A DNA stretch of 64,000 bases from Mesorhizobium qingshengii (GCF_900103325.1 NZ_FMXM01000013.1:1-64000), one strand, 5' to 3'; positions 27,333-37,707 are shown, counted from the first letter of the stretch. Numbers and translations are program-made. Notes: generated from the sequence alone by a model not told the origin.

Positions 27333-28219
27333 TGCAGAAAGCCATCGACGCGCATTTCCACATCTGGCGCCAGCAGGACCAGCCCTGGCTGGTCGGACCG
27401 ATGGTGCCGCGCATCTTCGGCCCTTACGAGCCGATCCGTCGCGACTACCCGATCGAGGAGTTTCTGGCCGATCAGCAGGGCGCCGGCGTCGAGAAGGCCG
27501 TCTATGTCCAGACCAACTGGGCCAAGGAGGATTTCGAGAAGGAGGTCGCCTTCCTGCAGAAGACCGCCGACGAGACCGGCTGGCCGCATGCCATTGTCGG
27601 CTATACCGACATGACCGTCGACGATATCAGGCCGCAGGTCGACAGGCTGAAGAAATATCCGTTGCTGCGCGGCGTGCGCATGCAACTGCACTGGCACGAG
27701 ACGCCGGCCTTCCGCTTCGCCGCTTCGGCCGACCAGGTCATCGACCCGAAGGTACGCGCCAATATAGCGCGCCTGAAGGACTACGACCTGTCCTTCGACC
27801 TGCAGCTTTTCCCAGCGCAGATGAAGGACGGGCTGACGCTGGTCGGCGAGAACCCACAGACCAATTTCATCCTTACCCACGCAGGCATGCTGACCGGCAT
27901 GGAGCCGGAAACCACCGAAGCCTGGAAAGCCGGCCTGCGCACCCTTTCGGCCGCGCCCAATTTCTACGCCAAGCTGTCCGGCCTCGGCACCTTCGTCCAT
28001 CGCAACGACCCGGCGCTAATTGGCTACATCGTCGACAATGCGATCGACATCCTGGGCAGCGACCACCTGATGTTCGGCTCGAACTTCCCGATCGAGAAAT
28101 TGTGGACCAGCCACGCCGAGCTGATCAAGGCGCACCGGGATGCGGTGGCCAGGCATGGCGCGGCGGCGGAGGCTGATATTTTCTGGAACACGGCTGAGCG
28201 CATTTACAGGCCGGTATAG
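27329..28219 (+). CDS. Amidohydrolase 2 family metal-dependent hydrolase
   Basis: A 296-residue TIM-barrel hydrolase. The metal-binding DAHFHIW lies at the N-terminus (His 9 and His 11), with ILTHAGM, and LGSDHLMFGSNFP supplying the C-terminal Asp. This is the group of lactonases such as 2-pyrone-4,6-dicarboxylate lactonase and L-fuconolactonase. It overlaps the CoxE-like gene (ATGA) and so belongs to the molybdenum hydroxylase operon; it may hydrolyse a lactone or lactam made by the hydroxylase. The exact substrate is unknown. Confidence 0.85.
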   Translation: MMQKAIDAHFHIWRQQDQPWLVGPMVPRIFGPYEPIRRDYPIEEFLADQQGAGVEKAVYVQTNWAKEDFEKEVAFLQKTADETGWPHAIVGYTDMTVDDIRPQVDRLKKYPLLRGVRMQLHWHETPAFRFAASADQVIDPKVRANIARLKDYDLSFDLQLFPAQMKDGLTLVGENPQTNFILTHAGMLTGMEPETTEAWKAGLRTLSAAPNFYAKLSGLGTFVHRNDPALIGYIVDNAIDILGSDHLMFGSNFPIEKLWTSHAELIKAHRDAVARHGAAAEADIFWNTAERIYRPV

Positions 28220-28232
28220 GAGCGCGCACTTC

Positions 28233-28418
28233 CCTTCTCCCCCTGTGGGAGAAGGTGGATCGGCGCGCAGCGCCGAGACGGATGAGGGGTGCTGGAGGAA
28301 ACACGACGTGAAAAAATCGAGGGATTTTAAGCGCTTAGTTCTTCAATGTCGCGATCCTTCCAACACCCCTCATCCGACCTCGCTTCGCGAGGCCACCTTC
28401 TCCCACAGGGGGAGAAGA
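28233..28418. repeat. Palindromic intergenic mosaic repeat (rhizobial RIME/REP-like)
   Basis: A nested inverted-repeat element between two convergent genes. Outer arms each form their own hairpin (CCTTCTCCC...GGGAGAAGG at the left, its mirror at the right) and are complementary to each other. Inner arms CGGATGAGGGGTG (28279-28291) and its complement (28364-28376) also pair. Smaller hairpins CGGCGC-GCA-GCGCCG and CTCGC-TTC-GCGAG sit in between. The same modules recur at 46997-47129. Confidence 0.75.
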
Positions 28419-28427
28419 ATAGGCGCC

Positions 28428-28835
28428 TCACTTCACCTCGAACTGCGGATCAACCGGGATCTGCATTGCAGTGACCAGATGGTTGGTTTGCCCCGCCAGG
28501 CCAATGATCGACACCAGCTCGCCATGCTGCGCGTCGGTCATGCCCTTGGCGCGGGCCGCCGCCGTGTGCGAGTGGACACAATAGGAACAGCCATTGGCGG
28601 TCGACACCGCGATGTAGATCATCTCCTTGGTCAGCGGGTCGATGGCGCTGTCGGCGACCATCACCACCTTCAGCTGTTCCCAGATCCGCTTCAGCGCCGG
28701 GGGATCATTGGCCAGCCCGCGCCAGAAATTGTTGACGAAATCGGATTTGCGCGTCGCACGGATGTCGTCGAACACCGCCTTCACCGCCGGGATTTTTTCT
28801 ACTTCGGCGTCGCTGAGAAGTCTTGTGGCGGCCAT
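28428..28835 (-). CDS. AhpD-like carboxymuconolactone decarboxylase family protein
   Basis: A 135-residue helical protein with the AhpD redox motif NGCSYCVHSH (C83, C86, H90) and the usual following helices. Proteins with CxxC plus a downstream His in this family act as alkylhydroperoxidase-like reductants. Start ATG at 28835 with AAGGAAAAA upstream. Stands alone between two repeat elements; no operon partner. Confidence 0.85.
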   Translation of the reverse strand: MAATRLLSDAEVEKIPAVKAVFDDIRATRKSDFVNNFWRGLANDPPALKRIWEQLKVVMVADSAIDPLTKEMIYIAVSTANGCSYCVHSHTAAARAKGMTDAQHGELVSIIGLAGQTNHLVTAMQIPVDPQFEVK

Positions 28836-28934
28836 GGCGTTTTTCCTTTGTTTGATCGTCGTGTGAATTGAATCGGGTCTTGAGCAATCGCGGCCAATCC
28901 ACTCGTCCGATTCACTTTTCTAGCGCTGGCGTGG

Positions 28935-29056
28935 AGATTCAGGTCAGGCCGAGTCGAAAATGGTGGCTTCCGAGAACCGGAGCGGAGCGTACTTTTCGTA
29001 CGTGAGCACCGGAAGCGCAGGAAGCCGCCATTTGCAGGCCGGCCTCACCTGAATCT
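28935..29056. repeat. Long palindromic intergenic repeat
   Basis: About 122 bases that fold into one long imperfect hairpin. The ends AGATTCAGGT and ACCTGAATCT are exact complements, inner pairs include GGTGGCTTCC with GGAAGCCGCC, and the tip is a GTAC-TTTTC-GTAC loop. It starts two bases after the stop codon of the ATPase gene on the minus strand. It could be a mobile-type intergenic repeat and may also act as a transcription end signal. Confidence 0.7.
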
Positions 29057-29057
29057 T

Positions 29058-30553
<1,496 letters not shown>

Positions 30554-30554
<1 letters not shown>

Positions 30555-31609
30555 CAAAAACCTCCCGACGCGAGGTCGATCGCCAGCACGCAGTCGCCGC
30601 CCCTGGAGGCAATGAACAGCCGGCCGTCTTTCTCGGCGACGCTGCAGATGCCGTGGCGCGTGCCGTTGGCGCGGCTGTGCAGGCTGAACTGCGGCTGCAT
30701 CTCCCGGTCGAGCCTGACCACCAACCCGTAGGAGCGGCTCGGCGACCACGGCTTGTGGATGCCCATGGTGCGGATGCCGCCGCATTGCAGCGGTTCGAGG
30801 AAGCTGCGGCTGGAAGCCAGCGCCGGCGCGATCCAGTAGGCCGGCGGCACCTGTTCGAGCATGTCCTGCCGGTAATGCGTTTCCTGCAGCACGAATTCGA
30901 TCAGCCGGTTGCGCGGCGCGAACAAGGTCAGCCAAGCCCCGCCATCGGGGGATGGGGAAAGGCGCGCGGGATAGCCGGGCAGATGCGCCAGCACTCTCGA
31001 GCGGTTGCCGGTCTCGCCATCGAACCGCACAAGCTGATGGCGCCAGCTCTCGCTGACCAGCACATCCTTGCCGATGGGATGCAAGCCGTAGGGAAAGGCA
31101 ATATCACCGGCGACTTTGCGGAATGCACCGCTCGCCGCGTCCCGCCTCCACAGCGAACCGGACGCGCCCTTCTTCATCAAGTCGGCGGCCCATTGCGACG
31201 GCGCATGCTCGGCCGAGCCGTTGGCCAGCCACAGCGTACCATCGTTAGCGTAGGCAAGTGCCGTGATGCAGCGCACATCAGCCGACAGCGCAACCTCCTT
31301 GCCGGCAATCAGCAGCTTGCCGCTTTCGAGCCCGACCGTCAGTTCGCCCGATGGTGACAGCGCCAGCGCCCTGACGGGAGATGGAAAGGTCTCGACCACG
31401 ACGGGCGCGGCGCCGACACCAATAGAATAGATGGCGTTGCCGCTGGAGGCGATCAGCCTGTCACCGGAGACCAGCAGATTGTCCGGCTCGGACAGTTCGG
31501 CGAATGCCGGCGCATCATCCAGCCGCGTGTTGGGACGGAAGGCACCGTCGAGCGGCGGGATGGTAACGGCCCTGCCGCGAAAGATATCCAGGATCGGATC
31601 GAGGATCAT
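30554..31609 (-). CDS. SMP-30/gluconolactonase-like beta-propeller protein
   Basis: A 351-residue protein made of repeated four-stranded blades, with phrases such as SEPDNLLVSGDRLIASSGNAIYSI, ALALSPSGELTVGLESGKL, AYANDGTLWLANGS, FPYGLHPIGKDVLVSESWRHQLVRFD and RLSPSPDGGAWLTLF. This pattern fits the SMP-30 and strictosidine-synthase-like six-blade propellers. No signal peptide, so probably cytoplasmic. Start ATG at 31609 overlaps the stop of the permease-propeller fusion gene (ATGA). A lactonase role on the imported sugar is plausible but unproven; metal ligands cannot be assigned with confidence by eye. Confidence 0.75.
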
Positions 31610-33729
31610 GGTCTTGCCCCCCAATAGGAAGCGGGGCTGGTCCAGTTCGGGTCGGCGCCCGAAATCCTGTAGCGGCCGATGCGGTTGTTGAGGATGCCGC
31701 CGACGAACAGATATCCCTTGTGTTCGCGCATCGAGGTGACCATCGGATGCGCACCGCCTGGGAGGTCGCCCATCGCCTCGACGATACCGCCCTTCTCGTT
31801 GAACTTCACCACGCCGCCGGTGTTGATGTTGGGGAACAGCCATTCGTCCTGCGGCAGCCGGCGCGTCATGCGCTTGCGCATGTCGGGGTGGCGCAGCGAC
31901 AGGTCAAAGCTCGGCGTGCGCATACCGAGCCACGCCATCCAGTAGTTGCCGTCGGACGCCCGGTTGATGTTGTCGGGGTAACCCGGCATGTCGCGGATGA
32001 CGCATTCGGCGGTGCCGGCCTTTGGCCCTTCCAGCCAGTAGCGATGCACCCGGCAGGCCCAGCTTTCGGCGAAGAACAGCGACTTGCCGTCATGCGCCAT
32101 GCAAACCCCGTTGGTGTAGCGATAGCCATCGAGCAGCGTCTTCGTCGAACCGTCCTTCGGGTCATAGACCAGCAGGCGGCCAGTGGCGCGGTTCTCGATC
32201 GAGTCCAGCGCCCAATCATGCGCATCATAGCGCTTCGTGGAGTCCGTAAAATAGATGCGGCCATCGGGGGCGATGTCGCAATCATTGGGGTCACGCAGCC
32301 GCGCATCGTCGACGATCGAAGTCCACGAGCGCGACGTCTCGGCCGACAGCCGTTTCACCTCGCGATCCGGGGATACGGAATAGAGTCCCATGGCGCCGAC
32401 GCAGCTGATCAGATTGCCTGCCTTGTCGAAGGCCAGGCCAAGCGGAAAGCCGCCAATATGGGCAAAGACTTCCGACCTGACATAATCCGGCGCGAAGAAG
32501 CGGACGATCTCGCCATGCCGCGTGCCGCAATAGAGATTGTCGTCGCGGTCGAGGATGACGTCTTCAGGCCCTTCCAGTTCACCAAGCCCGATGTGGTCGG
32601 CTGCCGACAACCTGTTGTCGAGTTCGTAGGGCGTGCCGGAGCCGGGCGCGGCCGACTGTGTCGCGCCCATCTTGAGGTAGACAGGCGCGACATAGACCTC
32701 GTTCAGCACCTTGTGGCGGTTCTTCAGCCAGCGGATGTCGATGGTCACCGCCACGGCCAGCATGATGCCCAGCACCATCTGGTTGGTGCCGGTGCCGTAG
32801 CCAAGCCGGATGAGCCCGTTAGTCATGGTCAGCACGATGATGGCGCCCATCAGGCCCTTGATCACCGAACCGCGCCCGCCGCCGAGGCTGACGCCGCCGA
32901 CCACCGCCGCGGTCAGCGCCATGATCTCGAGGTTGAGGCCGGTGCCGGGCCCTGCCCCGCTCAGTCGGCAGGCTATGAGGAAGCCGCCGATCGAAGCGCA
33001 GAAGCCGGAAAAGACATAGGTCATGAACACCGTGCGCCGCACGCGGATGCCGGCATTGTGGGCCGAGCGCCTGGAGCCGCCGACCGCCAGAACATGCCAG
33101 CCGGGCCGCGAGCGCGTCAGCGCGATGTGGGTGACGATGGCCAGGATGATCGCCAGCCACACGGAGACGGAGAGCCCCCAGAAGGTGCTGTCGCCGATGA
33201 AATCGAGCACATCCGATGTGGCGGTCGAGAGCTGCACGTCGGCGGCGTAGGTGGTGACGAGGATATCGAACAGCGCCCGCCCGAAGATGAAGGTGACCAG
33301 CGTGGTGAGGAAGGCGCGCAGCCGCAGGTACCCGACGAGATAGCCGTTGATGGCGCCGAAGACGAGGCCGGTGGCGATCGACGCGGCCAGCGCCAGCCAG
33401 ATCGACTGTTCGAGGATGAAGAAGACATAGACGGCGGAAAAGCAGGACAGCGCGAAGATCGAACCGACCGACAGGTCGATGCCGCCGCCCAGCATCACCA
33501 CCGTCATCCCGGTGACGACCATCGAGAACTCGCCGAGCTGACGGGTCGATTCCTGCAGCGAGGTCAGCTTGAAGAAGCCCGGAATGACCGAGCCGAAGGT
33601 CGCCAATGTCACCACCAGCGCCAGGAACGGAATGGCGTTGTCGGTCCAGCGTTTGGTCAGGATCTCGCCGACGAGGTGGTCGGGCACGAGATTGTAGCGC
33701 CAGGACTGGAGGCGTTCGCGAAAGGACAT
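31606..33729 (-). CDS. ABC importer permease fused to an SMP-30/strictosidine-synthase-like beta-propeller
   Basis: A 707-residue two-part protein. Residues 1 to about 335 are a complete RbsC-type permease (VVTGMTVVMLGGGIDLSVGSIF, later AAVVGGVSLGGGRGSVIKGLMGA, about nine to ten membrane segments). After a linker (about 336-380, Pro/Gly/Ser rich) follows a propeller of about 320 residues with LEGPEDVILDRDDNLYCGTR, RDPNDCDIAPDGRIYFTDS, YTNGVCMAHDGKSLFFAES and MPGYPDNINRASDGNYWMAW, typical of strictosidine-synthase-like and SMP-30 proteins. Permeases of this family have a cytoplasmic C-terminus, so the propeller should face the cytoplasm, at the exit of the pore. I see no stop or frame change at the junction. 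Confidence 0.88.
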   Translation of the reverse strand: MSFRERLQSWRYNLVPDHLVGEILTKRWTDNAIPFLALVVTLATFGSVIPGFFKLTSLQESTRQLGEFSMVVTGMTVVMLGGGIDLSVGSIFALSCFSAVYVFFILEQSIWLALAASIATGLVFGAINGYLVGYLRLRAFLTTLVTFIFGRALFDILVTTYAADVQLSTATSDVLDFIGDSTFWGLSVSVWLAIILAIVTHIALTRSRPGWHVLAVGGSRRSAHNAGIRVRRTVFMTYVFSGFCASIGGFLIACRLSGAGPGTGLNLEIMALTAAVVGGVSLGGGRGSVIKGLMGAIIVLTMTNGLIRLGYGTGTNQMVLGIMLAVAVTIDIRWLKNRHKVLNEVYVAPVYLKMGATQSAAPGSGTPYELDNRLSAADHIGLGELEGPEDVILDRDDNLYCGTRHGEIVRFFAPDYVRSEVFAHIGGFPLGLAFDKAGNLISCVGAMGLYSVSPDREVKRLSAETSRSWTSIVDDARLRDPNDCDIAPDGRIYFTDSTKRYDAHDWALDSIENRATGRLLVYDPKDGSTKTLLDGYRYTNGVCMAHDGKSLFFAESWACRVHRYWLEGPKAGTAECVIRDMPGYPDNINRASDGNYWMAWLGMRTPSFDLSLRHPDMRKRMTRRLPQDEWLFPNINTGGVVKFNEKGGIVEAMGDLPGGAHPMVTSMREHKGYLFVGGILNNRIGRYRISGADPNWTSPASYWGARP

Positions 33730-33752
33730 CGGCGGCTGCTATTCCATGAGGG

Positions 33753-33786
33753 AACGAGGTGGCCAGATTGTTCCGGCCACCTCGTT
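33753..33786 (-). terminator. Intra-operon hairpin after the binding-protein gene
   Basis: A perfect 12-base stem (AACGAGGTGGCC and its complement) with a 10-base loop lies between the binding-protein stop and the fusion-permease start. Likely stabilises the upstream message or gives partial termination. Confidence 0.6.
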
Positions 33787-33809
33787 TATTTCAGTCGAAA
33801 AGGCGCGGC

Positions 33810-34835
33810 TTACTTCGCCGCCGCTTCTGCCTGCAGCGCCTTCAGGTCCCAGCAGCTGTCTGGCTTGAGGTCGGCCTTGGTCGTCGCCTTCTCCAGCGTG
33901 TAGATGTAGGTGTGCGAGGTGCCGGCCGGCTGGCCGCTCTGCAGCAGGAACTTGATGATCGCGTTCATGTCGCCCGACTGGCGGGCAAGATCAGTCATCA
34001 CCACCGCGCCATAGGTGCCGTCCTGCAGCTTGTCGCAGTCGGCCGCCTTCTCGCCGCCGCCGGTGGTGACCAGGAACACCTTGCCGTCGAGCTTGGCGTC
34101 GCGGATCGCGGCGGACGCGCCGGTGGCGTCACCATCCCAGAAGTCGATGATCGAGCAGATGTCCGGGTTCTGCTGCAGCATCGTCGTCGTCACGTTGCGC
34201 GAGGTCGTCGCGTCCCAGTTGGAGTCGGGCTTGGCCACCACCTTGAAGTCGGGATGCTTGTCCAGCACCTTCATGATGCCGGCATACTGGTAGAGGCTCG
34301 ACGAGTTCGCCTGGTCGCCCTGCACCAGGCCGATCTTCTTCGACGAGTTCTCGCCGCAGCCCTTGATCGCCGCTTCGGCCTCGAGCTGGCCAAGCCGGTC
34401 CCAGTCGCTGCCGACAAAGGCGTCGGCCGGGAAGTTGGCGGGATTGTCGACCAACAGCACATAGGTGCCGGCGGCCTGCGCCTTCTTCATCAGCTTGGAA
34501 TAGGAGTTGAGGTCCGGCGCATGGATGATCAGCACATCAGGCCGGGTGTCCGAGGAGATCGCGTCGGTGATCGCCTGCGCGCCGGCATCGACGACCCAGT
34601 TCGGATCGCGCGTTTCGAAAGTGCCGCCCCACGCCTCGACCTCCTTCTTCAGGTAATGCGCCCAGCCCTGCGCCAGGTCGAAGCCCATCGCCAGCGGCAC
34701 CAGCATCACGCGCTTGCCCTTGAGCGCCTGTGCATAGGCGGCCGGGCCTGGATCGTCGGCCGCGAAGGTTGGCGCCACGAAGGCGGTAACGGCAAGCGCC
34801 GTGGCGGCGGCCATGAGTGTTCTGATCAGTTTCAT
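33810..34835 (-). CDS. Sugar ABC importer periplasmic binding protein
   Basis: A 341-residue type I binding protein with signal peptide (MKLIRTLMAAATALAVTAFVAPTFA). Mature part: GKRVMLVPLAMGFDLAQGWAHYLKKE, PDVLIIHAPDLNSYSKLMKKAQAAG, TYVLLVDNPANFP and SIIDFWDGDATGASAAIRDA. Five cysteines occur in the mature protein, more than usual. Start ATG at 34835. It lies between the two permease genes of the same importer, an uncommon order. Confidence 0.88.
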   Translation of the reverse strand: MKLIRTLMAAATALAVTAFVAPTFAADDPGPAAYAQALKGKRVMLVPLAMGFDLAQGWAHYLKKEVEAWGGTFETRDPNWVVDAGAQAITDAISSDTRPDVLIIHAPDLNSYSKLMKKAQAAGTYVLLVDNPANFPADAFVGSDWDRLGQLEAEAAIKGCGENSSKKIGLVQGDQANSSSLYQYAGIMKVLDKHPDFKVVAKPDSNWDATTSRNVTTTMLQQNPDICSIIDFWDGDATGASAAIRDAKLDGKVFLVTTGGGEKAADCDKLQDGTYGAVVMTDLARQSGDMNAIIKFLLQSGQPAGTSHTYIYTLEKATTKADLKPDSCWDLKALQAEAAAK

Positions 34836-34894
34836 GTCACATCCTCTGTTTTGCTGTTGTTGTTCACGGCCGGCCCCTACCGTCCGCGTCTGGT

Positions 34895-35881
34895 CTAGAT
34901 ATCGCCCTGCTGGGCGGTCTGCTCGTCACGTGGATTGATGATGCCGTCGACGATGATCGCCCCCAGCAGGATCGCCGCCTTGATCAGGTTCTGGTAAAGC
35001 AGCGGAATGTCGATGATGGTCATGGCGTTGAGCAGGATGCCGATCAGCGCCGCCCCCACCAGCACGTTGCGCACCCCGCCCCGCCCACCGGACAGGCCGA
35101 TGCCACCGATCACCGCCACCAGCACGATGTCGTAGAGCAGCGTCGAATTGACGACGCGGGTGTTGATCGAATGCAGGCTGGCCGCCGTCAGCAGGCCGGC
35201 AATCAGCGCGACGAAGGCTGAGAGCACATAGCGCAGCACCAGCATCGGCCGCACCGGAATGCCGATATTGCGCGCAGCGGTCGGATTGTCGCCGGCGAAA
35301 TAGATGTAGCGGCCCCATTTGGTGTAGCGCAGGAACAGGAAGAACAGGAAGGCCAGGCCTGCAAAGACGAAGACCTCGATGGGAATGTCGAGGAAGCGCA
35401 GGCCGCCGAGCAACTCGACCCAGTGCCCCTGAGGCACCGGCACTGCATCCTGGGTGATCAGTTGCGAGCGCACATAGCCGAAGACGAAGGAGCCGGTGGC
35501 CAGCGTCACGAAGATCGCCGGCACGTCGGCATAGGCGACGAGAAAGCCGTTGAGCAGGCCGATGGCCAACACGCCGGCCAGCACATAGGCAAAGGCCAGC
35601 CCATCCGAGGTCCCGGTGTTGAGCAGCTGCAGATACCAGGCGACCGACATCGCCATGATCGCAACGGCGGAAAGGTCGATGCCGCGGCCGATGATGACGA
35701 CCGCCATGCCAAGCGCCAGAATGCCCAGCACCGACACCGAGCGGACAATGGCGACGAGATTGTTGGGATCGATGAAGCCCGGCAGGCCTATTGCCGCGGC
35801 AACGAACAGCACCACCGCGATGGCAAAGACGATGCCTTCCTGATTCAGGCTCCTGAGATTCGGCCAGCCTAGCGTGTTCAT
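34895..35881 (-). CDS. Sugar ABC importer permease (RbsC family)
   Basis: A 328-residue permease, first gene of the operon that includes the permease-propeller fusion. Family blocks: LALGMAVVIIGRGIDLSAVAIMAM and VAVIGGIGLSGGRGGVRNVLVGAAL. It is a plain permease without extra domain, so the pore would be a heterodimer with only one propeller attached. Start ATG at 35881, 15 bases from a perfect 18-base palindrome. Confidence 0.9.
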   Translation of the reverse strand: MNTLGWPNLRSLNQEGIVFAIAVVLFVAAAIGLPGFIDPNNLVAIVRSVSVLGILALGMAVVIIGRGIDLSAVAIMAMSVAWYLQLLNTGTSDGLAFAYVLAGVLAIGLLNGFLVAYADVPAIFVTLATGSFVFGYVRSQLITQDAVPVPQGHWVELLGGLRFLDIPIEVFVFAGLAFLFFLFLRYTKWGRYIYFAGDNPTAARNIGIPVRPMLVLRYVLSAFVALIAGLLTAASLHSINTRVVNSTLLYDIVLVAVIGGIGLSGGRGGVRNVLVGAALIGILLNAMTIIDIPLLYQNLIKAAILLGAIIVDGIINPRDEQTAQQGDI

Positions 35882-35896
35882 GTCTGCTTTCGCCCC

Positions 35897-35914
35897 GATG
35901 GCAGCGCTGCCATC
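35897..35914. promoter_or_regulatory. LacI-type operator upstream of the fusion-permease operon
   Basis: GATGGCAGCGCTGCCATC is a perfect 18-base palindrome with an AGCGCT centre, as in the palindrome at 8983. It sits 15 bases upstream of the first gene of the operon, a position suited to repression. The 271-base gap up to 36152 holds no gene. Confidence 0.65.
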
Positions 35915-36152
35915 CCGAAGAACAAAAGCTAATCGGCTCAGCGCCGGTTCGTCAAATGAATCCGCGCCCGCAAGCCTCGTCCAAGGCGATATTCATCGAG
36001 TGGACGCATCGATAGCCAAAACTGGCGCAATGCCCGGAAACTCCTGCGTTTTTGGCAATTGATTGCGTCGTTGCGACGGCTTGCGAAAGCTTCGCATCAA
36101 GGCGAAAGGACAAGGCGGAATTTATCTCCGCATCAGGCGAAAAAAATCGATT

Positions 36153-37586
36153 TCAATTCCCCGGTGCGTGGCCGGAAACCTCGGCGCCCGCAGCCTGCGG
36201 CAAAGCGAGAAAACGGAACGACGCCACCAGCCCGATGGAACCGATCACCAGGAACGCGATTCGAAAATCGAGGAGGTCGAGCGCCGTCCGGTCCCTGGCG
36301 ATCTGCGACAGGTTGAGGATTGCCGCCGCCACCGCGACGCCGAACAGCATCGCCATCTGCTGCAGCATGCTGGACAAGGTCGCCGCAGAACTGCGCTGGG
36401 ATGCCGCGACATCGGCGAAGGCCAGTGTGTTGAGCGCGGTGAACTGCATCGAGCGCGACAGGCCGGCGAGCAGCATCAACACGATCACCATCGCTTGCGG
36501 CGTCTGCGGCGAGATCGCTGCGCAAGCCATGATCGATGCGGAGGCGATCAAGCCGTTGATGACCAGCACCGACCGAAAGCCGAAGCGCCGCAACGTCGGC
36601 GTCGTCACTGTTTTCATGCCGAGATTGCCGAGGAAATAGGCAAGGATCATCATGCCGGCGTCGATCGGGCTGAGACCGAAGCCGACCTGGAACAGCAGCG
36701 GCAACAGGAACGGCGTGGCGTTGATCGCCACCCGGAAGATGGTGCCTGCCGACAGCGTCGAGATGGCGAAGGTCAGCACCTTGAACGACGACAGGTCGAG
36801 CAGCGGATGCCGGGCGCGCAAGAGGTGGCGTACCGCCAGCCAGCCGATGACGACGCCGGCGGCGATCAGCAGCACCGTCGGCAGGACGCCATCCTCCGGA
36901 TGCGCGATGCGTTCGAGACCGTAGAGCATCGAGGCGAGCCCCGCCGAAGTCAGCACGAAGCCGGGCCAGTCGAGTGGCTTGGGGTCGGCTTCGCGGTCAC
37001 CCGGAATGAAGCGGGCGACCAGCGCCAGCCCAACCGCCCCCAGCGGGATGTTGATGAAGAAATTCCAGTGCCAGGACAGCGCGGTGGTGATGAAGCCGCC
37101 GAGCACCGGTCCGACCACGGGTGCGAACAACGCCGGCCATGTGATCAGCGCCGTGGCGTTGAGCAGTTCCGACTTCGAGGCGTTGCGCAGTACCAGAATA
37201 CGGCCGACCGGCGTCATCAATGCGCTGCCCAGGCCTTGCACGGCGCGGGCAGCGACGAACTCGGTCAGGTTCCGCGAGAAGCCGCAGGCGAGCGAGGCCA
37301 GCGTGAACAGCGCGATCGCCACAAGGAAGATGTTGCGCGCGCCGAACCGGTCGGCGAGCCAGCCCGATAGCGGCACGAACACCGCCATGGTCAGCATGTA
37401 GACGGTGATGCCGATGCTCATCGCCACCGCCGGCACACCGAAGGAGGCGCCCATCTGCGGCAGCGAGGTCGAGATGATCGTCGAATCCAGCAACTGCATG
37501 AAGAAGGCGATGGCGACGATCAGCGCCACGCGCCGCGCATTCGTGCCCGTTTCGGGCAAGGCTTCGGTCTCGGGAATGGCAGTCAT
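36153..37586 (-). CDS. MFS efflux transporter, DHA2/EmrB type
   Basis: A 477-residue membrane protein with about 14 hydrophobic segments. It begins RRVALIVAIAFFMQLLDSTIISTSLPQMGASFGV, with the LDxTIV-type motif D1 of the 14-TM drug:H+ antiporter family, and has the loop GWLADRFGARNIF and motif C-like ITWPALFAPVVGPVLGGFI. Start ATG at 37586. Divergent from the ornithine-cyclodeaminase-like gene. Likely exports a toxic compound or metabolite. Confidence 0.88.
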   Translation of the reverse strand: MTAIPETEALPETGTNARRVALIVAIAFFMQLLDSTIISTSLPQMGASFGVPAVAMSIGITVYMLTMAVFVPLSGWLADRFGARNIFLVAIALFTLASLACGFSRNLTEFVAARAVQGLGSALMTPVGRILVLRNASKSELLNATALITWPALFAPVVGPVLGGFITTALSWHWNFFINIPLGAVGLALVARFIPGDREADPKPLDWPGFVLTSAGLASMLYGLERIAHPEDGVLPTVLLIAAGVVIGWLAVRHLLRARHPLLDLSSFKVLTFAISTLSAGTIFRVAINATPFLLPLLFQVGFGLSPIDAGMMILAYFLGNLGMKTVTTPTLRRFGFRSVLVINGLIASASIMACAAISPQTPQAMVIVLMLLAGLSRSMQFTALNTLAFADVAASQRSSAATLSSMLQQMAMLFGVAVAAAILNLSQIARDRTALDLLDFRIAFLVIGSIGLVASFRFLALPQAAGAEVSGHAPGN

Positions 37587-37707
37587 GACGGAACCGGTTT
37601 GAACAGCATTCGGCCGGCCGCGTCCAGAGATGGCGCAACAAACTTTCGTGTCACGCCGCGGCCTGCTATGGGATGAGCGGAGCGACCGAGGAAAGTTTGC
37701 GCGTAAA

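Noticed and set aside
28233..29056. CRISPR array or insertion sequence
   Set aside because: There are inverted, not evenly spaced direct, repeats, no spacers, and no transposase gene.
31720..33903. A 727-codon open frame on the plus strand
   Set aside because: It lies opposite the permease-propeller gene, is rich in Arg, His, Asp and Gly in the way of antisense frames in GC-rich DNA, and has no domain pattern.
36063..37370. A 435-codon open frame on the plus strand
   Set aside because: It is antisense to the EmrB-type MFS gene and shows the same Arg/Gln/His-rich antisense composition.
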